Shown: in pieces, positions 53,019 to 61,761 of the stretch
Position numbering within the stretch: position 1 is the stretch's first letter
Layout: each line of letters starts with the position of its first letter
Assembly: GCF_030817195.1 (NCBI RefSeq)
Contig: NZ_JAUSYZ010000001.1
Span: forward strand, 2,666,001-2,730,000
Reading direction: 5' to 3'
Length of the DNA stretch: 64,000 bases
Origin: Arthrobacter globiformis
Lineage (GTDB): Bacteria > Actinomycetota > Actinomycetes > Actinomycetales > Micrococcaceae
Notes under the pieces: generated by a model
Seen by the model: the letters and a program-made list of their open reading frames with translations, nothing else
Told to the model about the DNA's origin: nothing
Databases searched by the model: none
Translations under genes and position numbers: made by a program

Positions 53019-54434
53019 CTAGGCATTGATCACCAAATCGGTCCGCGCGGTGGAGCAGCAGGGCAGGAACTTGCCTGCATCGATTTCGCGTGCCCGGATC
53101 CCGCCCTGGTGGTTCATCTCGACCTCCCCGGAAAGCTTGACGACCTTGCAGGAGCCGCACATGCCTTCCTTGCAGTTCGCCCCGATCCTGACGCCGGCAC
53201 GCTGGGCCACGCCGAGGATGTTTTCGTCGGGGTCGATGCGCACATTGATGCCGGTGCGCATGAAGGACAAGGTGAGGCTTCCCGTCCCGACCGTGTCGAA
53301 GCTCGAGGCATCAGGGGACACGGCCTCCGGCCTCACGTCCGAACTGCCGTCGGAGGCTTCGGAATAGGGCGCGCCCGAGTCGATGATTTCCAGCGGCAGC
53401 CCCGTGGCCTTCAGGGGTCCCTCGGCGTTGTAGCCGGGCTCGTAGAGCCCGAATGCTGGGGGCTGGCTTTCATAATAGTCCCCGGCGGAATCGGCGATCT
53501 CCTCGGCGATTTCCTCCGCGATGTCCTCTGCAAGCGCGATCTCCGCCTGGTATTCAAGGATCGTCTGGCGATCCCCCGTGAAGAATTCCATGTAGATGGA
53601 GGTGTCGTCGACGCCGACCTTCCCCAGTAGCTCGGTTGCGGTGTTCAGGTAACCCTTGGGGCCGCAGGCATAGACCTGGCGGCCGTTGGCATCGGGGGCA
53701 ACCTCGTCGAGCATGGCCGCCGTTAGCCTTCCGCTCAGCCATTCCCACCCTTCAGGCTTGCTCCGGTCACCCAGGGAGTAGAAGACCTTGACACGCGAGT
53801 CCACGGAGGCGATGTAGGCCAGCTCCTGGTGGAAGGCATATCCTCCGGCCTCCGCTCCGTGGTAGAGCACCACGACATCGGCCTGTCCGGGCAGGGAGTG
53901 GATGGTCCGCACCATCGACATGATGGGGGTAATGCCTGCGCCGGCGGCCAGCAAGAGGTACCGTGCCCGGCGGTCGGCGTCAGGCAGGTGGAATGCCCCG
54001 ACCGGTCCGAGCATCTCGAGGACGGTGCCGGGTTTGACGTTTTCGTGCACCCAGGGTGAGACGAGTCCAGTGGGGTCGCGTTTGACTGTGATGTTGAAGG
54101 TCCACGGCTGGGTGGGCGAACTGGACAGCGAGTAGCTGCGGTCCACCGGATCCTGGTCCTCGCCGTTCACGGGAAAGGCGACGTTCACGTACTGGCCCGC
54201 ACGGAACGCCAACGGCGCACCGTCACAGCGACGGAACACGAAGGTCATCATGCCGCCCGCCTCGGGAACGGTCTCGACGCATTCGGCCATGAACTCCTGC
54301 GGATGCCAGGGGCCCAATGCGTGGGCGGCGCGGGCGGGTCCCTCGGTGCTGCCCATCACCCTGTTCCACGGCATCTCAAGACCGCGAATGCGCTGTGGTT
54401 CCTGGATTGCCGTGTCGGTGCGGAGTTCAATCAT
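53019..54434 (-). CDS. Rieske oxygenase reductase component (GbcB/stachydrine demethylase reductase type)
   Basis: A 471-residue NAD(P)H reductase. An FAD/NAD domain (FRAGQYVNVAFPVNG, RSYSLSSSP, LLLAAGAGITPIMSMVR, YACGPKGYL) is followed after a long acidic linker by a plant-type 2Fe-2S domain (C421, C426, C429 and C459/C460). It feeds electrons to the Rieske oxygenase encoded 4 bases upstream (overlapping ATGA). The linker (about 292-385) is rich in Asp/Glu (IALAEDIAEEIAEEIADS) and longer than usual. Confidence 0.88.
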   Translation of the reverse strand: MIELRTDTAIQEPQRIRGLEMPWNRVMGSTEGPARAAHALGPWHPQEFMAECVETVPEAGGMMTFVFRRCDGAPLAFRAGQYVNVAFPVNGEDQDPVDRSYSLSSSPTQPWTFNITVKRDPTGLVSPWVHENVKPGTVLEMLGPVGAFHLPDADRRARYLLLAAGAGITPIMSMVRTIHSLPGQADVVVLYHGAEAGGYAFHQELAYIASVDSRVKVFYSLGDRSKPEGWEWLSGRLTAAMLDEVAPDANGRQVYACGPKGYLNTATELLGKVGVDDTSIYMEFFTGDRQTILEYQAEIALAEDIAEEIAEEIADSAGDYYESQPPAFGLYEPGYNAEGPLKATGLPLEIIDSGAPYSEASDGSSDVRPEAVSPDASSFDTVGTGSLTLSFMRTGINVRIDPDENILGVAQRAGVRIGANCKEGMCGSCKVVKLSGEVEMNHQGGIRAREIDAGKFLPCCSTARTDLVINA

Positions 54435-55735
54435 GCCAAGTGCTCCTGCACGCGCTGCACGTACCAGTTAATGAATGCCTCCACCTGGTACTCGCTCTTC
54501 ATGTAGGGGCCGGGCTGGTAGGCGGGGCTGCCGGCGCCCTTCTGGCACAGCTCCACGAACGCCTTGTCCTGCAGATTGGTTTGCTTCCAGGTGTAGGTGA
54601 GTTTGTCCAGATCGTAGTCGACGCCTTCCTCGGCGTCGTCAGCTACCAGCCAGGTGGTGCGTACGAGGGTCTGGTGTTCGTTGATGGGGAAGACGCCGAA
54701 TGTGATGACGTGGTCCCCCAGGAAGTGGAACCAGCTGTTGGGCTGCAGGTGCATCGAGCAGCGGCCAAGGCGGAAGTCCCGCAAGTCACCGAGCAGCTTC
54801 TTGGAAAGCCTGCGTCCGTCGGGAGAGAACGATTCGCCTTCACCGTCGAGCGATTCCCGTGAGATCCGGATTCCCGCGATGCGCGTGTCAAGCTCCTCGA
54901 CGACCTCGTAGGGAAGGCCATAGCGGCGGCAACGCTCCTCGAGCGAGGACTGTGCTTCCTTGTTGCGGTTCCACACTTCCTCGAGATGGGCCGGGATCAG
55001 GCCCTCGGTCAGGCCCCAGGTGGGGAAGAGGGAGCAGGCGAGCTCAGGGTGGCCGTCGCAGTGGTAGCACTCACGGTTATTCTCCATGACGAGCTTCCAG
55101 TTGCCCTCTTCAATGATGTTCTGCTGGTAGGCGATTTTCGTCTTCGCCAGATCGTGGGGCGCGAGGTAGGGCTCAAAGATCTTTGAGGTTTCGTCGAAGT
55201 CCGTCGGCGGCTCATCAGCAATGCAAACGAAGATGAGTCCGGCGACCTCGCGGCCGTGGGCGCGCTTGAGGCCGAAGCAACTCTTGTCGAACTTCGTTTC
55301 TCCGGGTGCCGAGGCGTGGATCAAATCGCCGCTGGGTGAGTAAGTCCAGGAGTGGTAGCCGCATACCAGGTTTCCAGTGGACCCCGCGGGTTCAGTCAGG
55401 ACGCGGGCGCCGCGGTGACGGCATACGTTGTGCAGGACGTTCACGCCGCCGTCGTCGTTGCGCAGCACGATCAGGGAGTAGGGCCCGTAGTCGACCGTGA
55501 CGTAGTCGCCCGGCTCCGGCAGCTCAGCGGTGCTGGCGGCAAAGATCCAGTGCTGGCCAAAAATGGCCTGCATGTCGATGTTGAAAATCGTCGGATCGGT
55601 GTAGAAGGGGGCATCGAGGGAATATCCCACGCGCCGGAGATCGAACAACTCGGCGATTTCCGCCAGCTGCTCGGCAGGCAATGATGAAGCGAGTTTTCCG
55701 CGTGAATTGAGGGGCAAGTTCACTGGAACAGACAT
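54431..55735 (-). CDS. Rieske non-heme iron oxygenase, GbcA/stachydrine demethylase type
   Basis: A 434-residue oxygenase alpha subunit. The Rieske cluster ligands are C105-x-H107 and C125-x2-H128 (NVCRHRGARV and VCGYHSW). The mononuclear iron region NNRECYHCDGHPEL follows. GbcA-like enzymes demethylate quaternary ammonium compounds (glycine betaine, stachydrine). The start at 55735 has GGGAGG 6 bases upstream. It is cotranscribed with its reductase and divergent from a LysR regulator. The true substrate could be any betaine-type compound. Confidence 0.87.
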   Translation of the reverse strand: MSVPVNLPLNSRGKLASSLPAEQLAEIAELFDLRRVGYSLDAPFYTDPTIFNIDMQAIFGQHWIFAASTAELPEPGDYVTVDYGPYSLIVLRNDDGGVNVLHNVCRHRGARVLTEPAGSTGNLVCGYHSWTYSPSGDLIHASAPGETKFDKSCFGLKRAHGREVAGLIFVCIADEPPTDFDETSKIFEPYLAPHDLAKTKIAYQQNIIEEGNWKLVMENNRECYHCDGHPELACSLFPTWGLTEGLIPAHLEEVWNRNKEAQSSLEERCRRYGLPYEVVEELDTRIAGIRISRESLDGEGESFSPDGRRLSKKLLGDLRDFRLGRCSMHLQPNSWFHFLGDHVITFGVFPINEHQTLVRTTWLVADDAEEGVDYDLDKLTYTWKQTNLQDKAFVELCQKGAGSPAYQPGPYMKSEYQVEAFINWYVQRVQEHLA

Positions 55736-55877
55736 GTGTTTCCTCCCGGGGGGCCTGGGTAGTGTGCGATTCGTGGGGACCACGGGTGGGTGGGTGCAGC
55801 TGGCGTTGTCGAAAACGTTTCTAGTTACGAGATTAGGGAGGATCGACCTGCAACAAAAGCGCAAGATTTAGGAGATA

Positions 55878-56828
55878 ATGGTGCACAATGGGTGCATGAT
55901 TGATCCACGGCTCATAACACTTCGGGTGTTTGCCCGGTGCGGCACCGTTGGCGCAACCGCGGAGCTCACGGGTTATTCTCCCTCCGCCGTCTCCGCACAA
56001 TTGCGGGAGCTCCAGCGCGTGCTTGGGATGCAACTGCTGACGAAGGACGGCCGGGGTGTGCGACTCACTGCCACGGGCCGCTTTCTCGTGGCGGGCTCGG
56101 ACACCCTGATTGCGGAATGGGAGAGCCTGCGCGCCGCGGCTATGGAGGCCGGCGACCAGGTCCAGTCCCGTTTTGGGCTCGGTGGATTCTCCACGGCGGC
56201 CGCCCAATTGCTCGCGCCGCTGGCCGCCACGCTGCGCTCGACACGCCCCCTACTGGAGGTGCAGGTACTCGAGGCCAACCCGGCCCGCTGCTTCGACTTG
56301 TTGGTTGCCGAGCGAATCGACCTCGCGGTCGTCGTCGCGATGCAGTCCGACACCTATGGTGAGGACGATCCGCGCTTCGAGCAGACCGTTCTGCTCGACG
56401 ATCCCTTGGACGTGATCATTCCCTCCAACCATCCACTGGCATCACGGGAAACGGTGACGCTCGAAGAGCTGGCGTCGGAACCCTGGATCACCGAGGCCAC
56501 CGGTTCCACCTACCATGCCCTATTCACCGCGGCGTTCACGGCAGTCGGGGTGACGCCGCGGATTGCCCATGAGGCCGTTGAATGGGAAACCCAGATCGCC
56601 TTTGTTGGTGCGGGGCTGGGCGTGGGCCTGCTGCCGCGGCTGGCGCCCCTGCGTAGTGCCGAAAACGTGGTTCGACTGCGCATTACTGGCAAGGGGAAGC
56701 CCGCGCGCCGTATTGTCGCTGCGGTGCGCAGGGGCAGCATCGCATCGCCCCTGATCCAGGAGTCGCTCGGCATCCTGCAGGTCAGGGCCAATCATATCCT
56801 CGCCGCCCGACCCGAAGACGATCTCTGA
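55878..56828 (+). CDS. LysR-family transcriptional regulator
   Basis: A 316-residue LysR regulator. The HTH (RLITLRVFARCGTVGATAELTGYSPSAVSAQLRELQRVLG) is followed by a LysR substrate-binding domain. The ATG at 55878 has AGGAG only 3 bases upstream and the ATG at 55896 gives the more family-like start (MIDPRLITLRV), so the start is uncertain by six codons. It is divergent from the Rieske oxygenase genes and presumably senses their substrate. Confidence 0.88.
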   Translation: MVHNGCMIDPRLITLRVFARCGTVGATAELTGYSPSAVSAQLRELQRVLGMQLLTKDGRGVRLTATGRFLVAGSDTLIAEWESLRAAAMEAGDQVQSRFGLGGFSTAAAQLLAPLAATLRSTRPLLEVQVLEANPARCFDLLVAERIDLAVVVAMQSDTYGEDDPRFEQTVLLDDPLDVIIPSNHPLASRETVTLEELASEPWITEATGSTYHALFTAAFTAVGVTPRIAHEAVEWETQIAFVGAGLGVGLLPRLAPLRSAENVVRLRITGKGKPARRIVAAVRRGSIASPLIQESLGILQVRANHILAARPEDDL

Positions 56829-57240
56829 AATCGCATGGCGCGATTCGTTGCCGACGGGCCAGCAGGTCCAGAAGGTGGCGACACGTCCGCGCGGCCGCCC
56901 TTCTTCGCCGCGCTAAACGGGCCGCCCGCTCTGGTATCACGCACCGGGTGGCGCTGAATGCCTCCGGCATAGCAGCGTCCGGTTGTGGAGCCGAGCCGGA
57001 AGGCCACCTCAACTCCTTTGGCTGCGTCATGTGTCTGCCGAGCAGCCCATGAGATGGGAGAAGGAGGTGTCGCCAGAGCCAACCTCTACAGTGTTTGGCG
57101 GGCCTCTGGGTCCGTCGCAATCGGAGGCACTCAAGACGTAGGACGGGGCATACTCGTCCATAATCGGGCACCCTTGCCAGCGCAAAAAACCGCGTTCCCA
57201 CAGTAGAGAATGCAATTTTCTCTTGGGTGATCAGTGGATG
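56829..57240. other. Intergenic region without a gene
   Basis: Several unassigned open frames; no feature supported. Confidence 0.35.
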
Positions 57241-57335
57241 AATATGGGCATGGACAATGCCCACACTTCGGGCCCGGACTGGGTAGTACCGGTGATGGTT
57301 CGGGCCGGATTCCGCATTTCCGGGACGTAGTCAGA
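57241..57335 (+). repeat. Dispersed repeat, partial fourth copy
   Basis: TGGGCAT-GGACA-ATGCCCA is a new hairpin with different paired bases in the same place as the other copies. It is followed by TTCGGGCCCGGACTGGGTAGTACCGGTG, which resembles the ACTTCGGATTCGGTTGTACCGG block. The tRNA-like and terminator blocks are missing, so this is a fragment. Confidence 0.55.
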
Positions 57336-57559
57336 GTCTGCTGCAATGGCACCGCTAACCAAGGCACCAGCGTCCGGGCTATCGATCCAGATTTCAAAGC
57401 GAGGGATGCGGGACAGAAAAATTCGGACCTCGCTTCATCTGCGAATCGGGGGAGCGGTGTCTTACTACCTTGTCTCGCAGCACCTGCCCTTCTCACGTAA
57501 TCGCTCGAGCTTGTAAGGCACGGCACGCACGATCCCTGACAGCGGTACGAGTGCCTTGC

Positions 57560-57777
57560 GGACGACACGTCCGGGCGGGCGTGAGGGTCTTTTTCCGCCC
57601 TTTGTAGGCGCCCCGCTGCCGGCCCAGGGCGACGCCTTCCCGCTGCCGTTCCCGGATCAGGGAGCGTTCGAATTCGGCGGACGCATCACTGAGAGCATGA
57701 GGTTGGCCATGGGCGAGTCCTCGCCGGTGAAGACCAGCTGTTCCTTGACGAACTGCACGCGCGCTCCTTTGCGACGA
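57560..57777 (-). pseudogene. Serine recombinase (Tn3 resolvase-type) fragment, frameshifted
   Basis: The minus strand reads GARVQFVKEQLVFTGEDSPM and ANLMLSVM. After a 4-base deletion it continues in the next frame with SAEFERSLIRERQREGVALG and RQRGAYKGRKKTLTP. These are the C-terminal half of the resolvase catalytic domain and the start of its linker. The active serine region and DNA-binding domain are absent. Confidence 0.8.
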
Positions 57778-57841
57778 TGCCGGTGGTGATGTATGTGGCA
57801 TCGGAGCTGGCCAGGAAGAGAACCACCCGGGCTATGTCATG
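57778..57841 (-). pseudogene. C-terminal scrap of a short-chain dehydrogenase
   Basis: The minus strand reads HDIARVVLFLASSDATYITT and GI, the conserved SDR C-terminal pattern (DIA..V.FLASD.ASYITG). It abuts the resolvase fragment directly, marking a recombination junction near 57778. Confidence 0.6.
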
Positions 57842-58173
57842 GAGTTGTGTTTGAACGGGGGGGCAGGCCTGTTGTGTCGTGCGGCAGCAAAAGCAGGGTT
57901 GTCGAGTCTCTCTGGGGTGATCGTTTCGCCACAGTGTCGAATGGCGCTAGTGTCCGGCAGCGAACCGAAAGGGCCGTGTCTGAGAAGTGCGCGTCGAATC
58001 TCAAGCCCGCCCCTGCAGGTTGGACCGACCCGACCAACATTACGTGGGTCGACCACGTAGGCATATTTGGCGTCTGTTAGATAGATGTCGATGCCAGCTC
58101 TCCAGTATCCGTTTGAAGCTTTGTCTTGCGGTTGTCTTCGGTTTCGGCAACCACTCATAATGGCCGTGTGGCA

Positions 58174-58959
58174 ATGTCGCTGCTCTTTGGCGTCGTGACT
58201 TCCAGCGCCTTGGTTCTGGGGGCATTCATCGGTGTGCGTTTCGAATTGCCCAAGCGCGTCCTGGCGATCATCCTGTCCTTCGCGTCAGGCGCCCTGATTA
58301 CTGCCCTGAGTTTCGAGCTATTCGAGGACGCCTTCCAGCGCGGCGGGATCTGGCTCGCCGCTATTGGCCTGTTCATTGGTGCAGTGGTGTTCACGGTCTT
58401 GAGTGCGCTACTTGATCGCTGGGCGCAGGCGGGCCAGGACCCGGTTACAGCTGACGAGCACCGGGGCAGCGCCAAGCTTGATACGGACGCCGCCGCCACG
58501 GGGCGTGCGCCTTCCCCGGCATCCACCCGGGGTGCGGCGGGTTTGGCACTGCTTGCCGCCGCCACGCTTGACGGCGTACCGGAGAATCTCGCGCTGGGCG
58601 TCTCGCTCGGGGAGGGGACCGGAGGTTTGGCGTTGCTGGCTGCAATCTTCGTCTCCAATCTGCCAGAGGCCCTTGTCGGGGCAGCCTCGATGCGCAGCCA
58701 AGGCATGTCCACGCCCGCCATCGTCAGACTTTGGGGATTGTGCTCCATCGTGCTGGTTATCGCCGTGGTGCTCGGTGCCGGGCCCTTGTCCGGCAGCGAT
58801 CCCAAGACCATCTCGTTGCCGTTGGCCTTCGCGGCCGGAGCAGTGATTGCCGCGCTGGCGGACACCTTGATGCCGGAGGCATTCGAGCATGGAGGACCGG
58901 CGGTGGCTCTGAGCACCGCGGCCGGGTTCGTGCTTTCGTTCCTTCTGTCCCTCGCTTGA
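58174..58959 (+). CDS. ZIP-family-like metal transporter
   Basis: A 261-residue protein with about eight predicted helices. The conserved ZIP cores are TLDGVPENLALGVSLGEGTG (helix IV-like) and SNLPEALVGAASMRSQGM (helix V-like), but the usual His-x-x-Pro-Glu-Gly is changed to DGVPENLALG. It resembles the bacterial ZupT/ZIP family. The start at 58174 is chosen from the membrane protein layout; a longer frame begins at 58126. It probably carries divalent metal ions; direction and ion are uncertain. Confidence 0.75.
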   Translation: MSLLFGVVTSSALVLGAFIGVRFELPKRVLAIILSFASGALITALSFELFEDAFQRGGIWLAAIGLFIGAVVFTVLSALLDRWAQAGQDPVTADEHRGSAKLDTDAAATGRAPSPASTRGAAGLALLAAATLDGVPENLALGVSLGEGTGGLALLAAIFVSNLPEALVGAASMRSQGMSTPAIVRLWGLCSIVLVIAVVLGAGPLSGSDPKTISLPLAFAAGAVIAALADTLMPEAFEHGGPAVALSTAAGFVLSFLLSLA

Positions 58960-59007
58960 GGTAAGGCCAACGTATTCTCGTGGACCTTGGGAACGTGCCG
59001 AGGCGTT

Positions 59008-59027
59008 CTCCTCTCCTCTCCTCTCCT
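59008..59027. repeat. Short tandem repeat (CTCCT)n
   Basis: About four tandem CTCCT units in non-coding sequence after the ZIP-like gene. This kind of slippage-prone tract can vary between strains. Confidence 0.6.
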
Positions 59028-59081
59028 CCTCACCCTGGGCGGGGTCGTCGTCATCGACGCGAATAGAAATGAAGCGCGGCC

Positions 59082-59459
59082 TTGCACTGGCTGCAGGTAG
59101 TGGGCTTTGAAACCGTCCGCCGGCAAGACGATCCTGCAGCGACGGTACTGCACTCCGAAGTCGAAATGGGGGACGCGGTACTCATGGCGCCAGCAACGAC
59201 GCCGACTACCATCGGCCGCCCCTCATCGGCCGCTCCGTCGGCCAGGGCCTGTATCTTCTCGTCGACGACGTTCGACGGATTTCACCGGGAGGCCCTCGCT
59301 GCTGGCGGAACTTCCGTGATCGAGCCCGAAGACACAGTGTGGGGCACCAGGCGCTGCCGGGTACTCGATCCCCATGGCCACGAATGGAGCGCAGGCACCT
59401 ACAAACCGGAATCACATGGTGAATCAACTCGCCTCTGGGGCGCGTCATCACCACTCTGA
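59082..59459 (+). pseudogene. VOC-family protein with two compensating frameshifts
   Basis: The frame starts at a TTG and reads LHWLQVVGFETVRR-like sequence and GDAVLMAPA, then shifts. In the shifted frame DADYHRPPLIGRSVGQGLYL (about 59204-59270) matches the family. The original frame returns with FHREALAAGGTSVIEPEDTV and DPHGHEWSAGTYKPE. The first beta strand is also missing. About 25 residues would be translated in the wrong frame, so the gene is likely non-functional. Confidence 0.72.
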
Positions 59460-60119
59460 GCTAGTGGGTGACGTTCATCTGCGTGCTGATGTCGTAGGCG
59501 CGGTTCGCTCATCTAATGAGGGAACAAATCGAGCGCCGATAACCGTGATTCCGTAACCCTGACCGGTACCAGCGGGTTGGTCAGCCAGCATTGGTCCACT
59601 GTGCTCGCATCGCCCTTCACGGCAGATGTGCCACCGCTTATGGCACAGGCAAATTGGGTCCAGCCCTCTGGGCCTCGGATTGATTCGTCCCCGGCCAGCA
59701 GATCGGCGGTGGTTTTCCCAGCCCAGCGGGGTCCGCAGCCGTTGCCAGCTCGATGCGCGAGCTGCGCTGGCTGGCGGCCATCAGCGCGATGGGGGAGGAG
59801 ATTTCGAACTGCAGATGGCGGTGGCGCAGCCAGGCACTGCCGAATCCAAGGGGCCCGCCAAGTTCGGTGATCTGCAAAGTGGAATGGTGACCCCTGGGCG
59901 GGATCCTCCGGATCGAACAGCCAAATAGGGAGGAATCAGAGCTTGCGCAAAGGACGTGTGAAGACGGTCGTGGGCTCTACCCAAGGCGTGGTTTTGGGTG
60001 CCGAGGGTTAAGTGGTGATCGTCTGTTGCCTCATGTCATTAGATTCGGGAAAAGGGTAGATCTCGGCACGCCGCTGGAGTAGGTTGAGCGCAATTATTAG
60101 CGTCGCCGGGGAGTCAACC
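59460..60119. other. Intergenic region without a convincing gene
   Basis: The plus frames 59577..59870 and 59626..59928 lack ribosome sites and look like shadows. No feature supported. Confidence 0.35.
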
Positions 60120-61445
60120 GTGACCAGTAGCAGACACAATCACAATTGGCTTTTCCCCTCCCGCCTCCTCATCGCGCTTGGCATCGTAACCGCAACTGCG
60201 TTGGCGAGCTCCGGGTGCACGTCCACGCCCACGCAGGCCCCCGCGTCGTCCATTGCACCGCCATCGGTGGCCGCTTCATCTACCGGCACGACGGAGGGAG
60301 GAAAGACAGGATCGGCGACTCTGGGCGGACTGGACAAAGCCAAGGTCCAGGAGACTTTCCGGACTCTGGCTAAGGAGCTGCTGGTACCGGGAGCGGCCAT
60401 GATGCTCCGCACCGCGCAAGGCGACATCAGCCTCACCTACGGCGTGACGAGCGCCGGAGGGTCAACATCTGTCTCACTCGATGACCACATCCGCATCGGC
60501 TCCGTCACAAAGACGTGGACTGGGACCGTCATCCTGCAACTCGTGCAGGAAGGCAAACTCAAGCTTGAGGATCCCGTTTCGAAGTACCGCTCTGACGTAC
60601 CGAACGGCGACAACATCACCATCGAGCAACTCCTGACCATGCGCAGCGGAATCTACAACTACTCGGAGTCGTACGAGCTCAGCAAGGCCCTCGATACCAC
60701 GCCGCAACGGGTGTGGACGCCTGAGCAGCTCGTGGCCATCGCCCTGCCGCTGCCCGCTTATTTCGGCCCGGGCGAAGGCTTTCACTATTCGAACACCAAC
60801 ACGGTTCTGCTGGGGCTCATAGCGGAGAAACTGGATGGGAAGGGCTTCGGGCAGATCGTGCGCGATCGGATCCTGGGACCACTTGGCCTGAAACAAACAT
60901 CGTTTCCGGCGTCGGACTCTTCGGGCCTTCCCAAGCCTTTCTCCCGCGGTTACATGTACATGGACAATCTCCTCACCCTGTCCACGACCAGGCTTCCGGC
61001 GGACTTGATCGCTAAGGCACAGGACGGCTCATTGAAACCGAATGACTATACAAACGCCAACCCTTCGTGGACGTGGGCCGCCGGGCAGGGCGTCTCCACG
61101 GCTGGGGACCTCATGACCTTGGCCGAGGGCCTCACTGATGGCAAGCTGCTCAACTCGGACCTTCAAAAGAAGCGCATGGAGAGCCTTGCGCCGATCGACC
61201 CGGACAACCCAGACGCTGCGCGGTATGGCATGGCACTGGCCCAGTTCGGCCCGCTCTACGGACACACCGGCGAGCTCCCCGGCTACAACACCTTCATGGG
61301 CAGAGATCCGCAGAACAATGTGACCTTGGTGGTGTGGACCAACCTTGCCCCGGCACCGGATGGACGGGACCCGGCGTCGACGATCGCCAAGGCCATCATC
61401 GGGGACCTCTACGGCACAGCGCCTTCAGCTCCAGCCACGCGGTGA
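60120..61445 (+). CDS. Lipoprotein serine hydrolase, beta-lactamase class C fold
   Basis: A 441-residue protein. A lipobox (LASSGC, Cys33) follows a hydrophobic signal, so it is anchored to the membrane. The hydrolase domain has SVTK (nucleophile), YSN in FHYSNTNTVLLGLI and HTG (GHTGELPGY) as third box, all typical of D-alanyl-D-alanine carboxypeptidase/esterase-type beta-lactamase-fold enzymes. The GTG at 60120 has GGGGAG 7 bases upstream; a TTG at 60084 is a weaker choice. The substrate is a peptide, ester or lactam. Confidence 0.87.
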   Translation: MTSSRHNHNWLFPSRLLIALGIVTATALASSGCTSTPTQAPASSIAPPSVAASSTGTTEGGKTGSATLGGLDKAKVQETFRTLAKELLVPGAAMMLRTAQGDISLTYGVTSAGGSTSVSLDDHIRIGSVTKTWTGTVILQLVQEGKLKLEDPVSKYRSDVPNGDNITIEQLLTMRSGIYNYSESYELSKALDTTPQRVWTPEQLVAIALPLPAYFGPGEGFHYSNTNTVLLGLIAEKLDGKGFGQIVRDRILGPLGLKQTSFPASDSSGLPKPFSRGYMYMDNLLTLSTTRLPADLIAKAQDGSLKPNDYTNANPSWTWAAGQGVSTAGDLMTLAEGLTDGKLLNSDLQKKRMESLAPIDPDNPDAARYGMALAQFGPLYGHTGELPGYNTFMGRDPQNNVTLVVWTNLAPAPDGRDPASTIAKAIIGDLYGTAPSAPATR

Positions 61446-61561
61446 ACCTCAGACACGGCGCCCGGCGGTCCCGAGGGCTTGGCACCGGAGGATATCTATC
61501 CAGAGGGAAAACAAGGCAAGCCCGGCTCAACCTGGCCCTGCTCCTTTAACGCACAGATCGC

Positions 61562-61741
61562 TCAGATCGGGAATCCGGTCAGTCGTTCCACGTGATCAAC
61601 CAGCTCAGGTTTCGGCTCAGCATCAAAGTCGTCGGCCTCCCCCTGAGCTTCATAAGGGAGGCTCGCCTCTGTAGCTCCGCAGTTCACACACACTCCAGTG
61701 TCATCGCCCCACGGGCCCTCCTGTCTGCAGGGTCCCGGTCA
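61562..61741 (-). pseudogene. C-terminal coding fragment with a CxxC motif
   Basis: The minus strand encodes GVCVNCGATEASLPYEAQGE and ADDFDAEPKPELVDHVERLT, ending GFPI-stop at 61562. The composition looks coding, and a zinc-type C-x2-C is present. It has no clear start because it runs into the sugar-binding protein relic. Family not recognised. Confidence 0.35.
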
Positions 61742-61761
61742 GCCCGCTTCCATGCCTTCGC

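Noticed and set aside
53829..54059. Plus-strand frames antisense to the Rieske reductase gene
   Set aside because: They are shadows of a gene with clear cofactor motifs.
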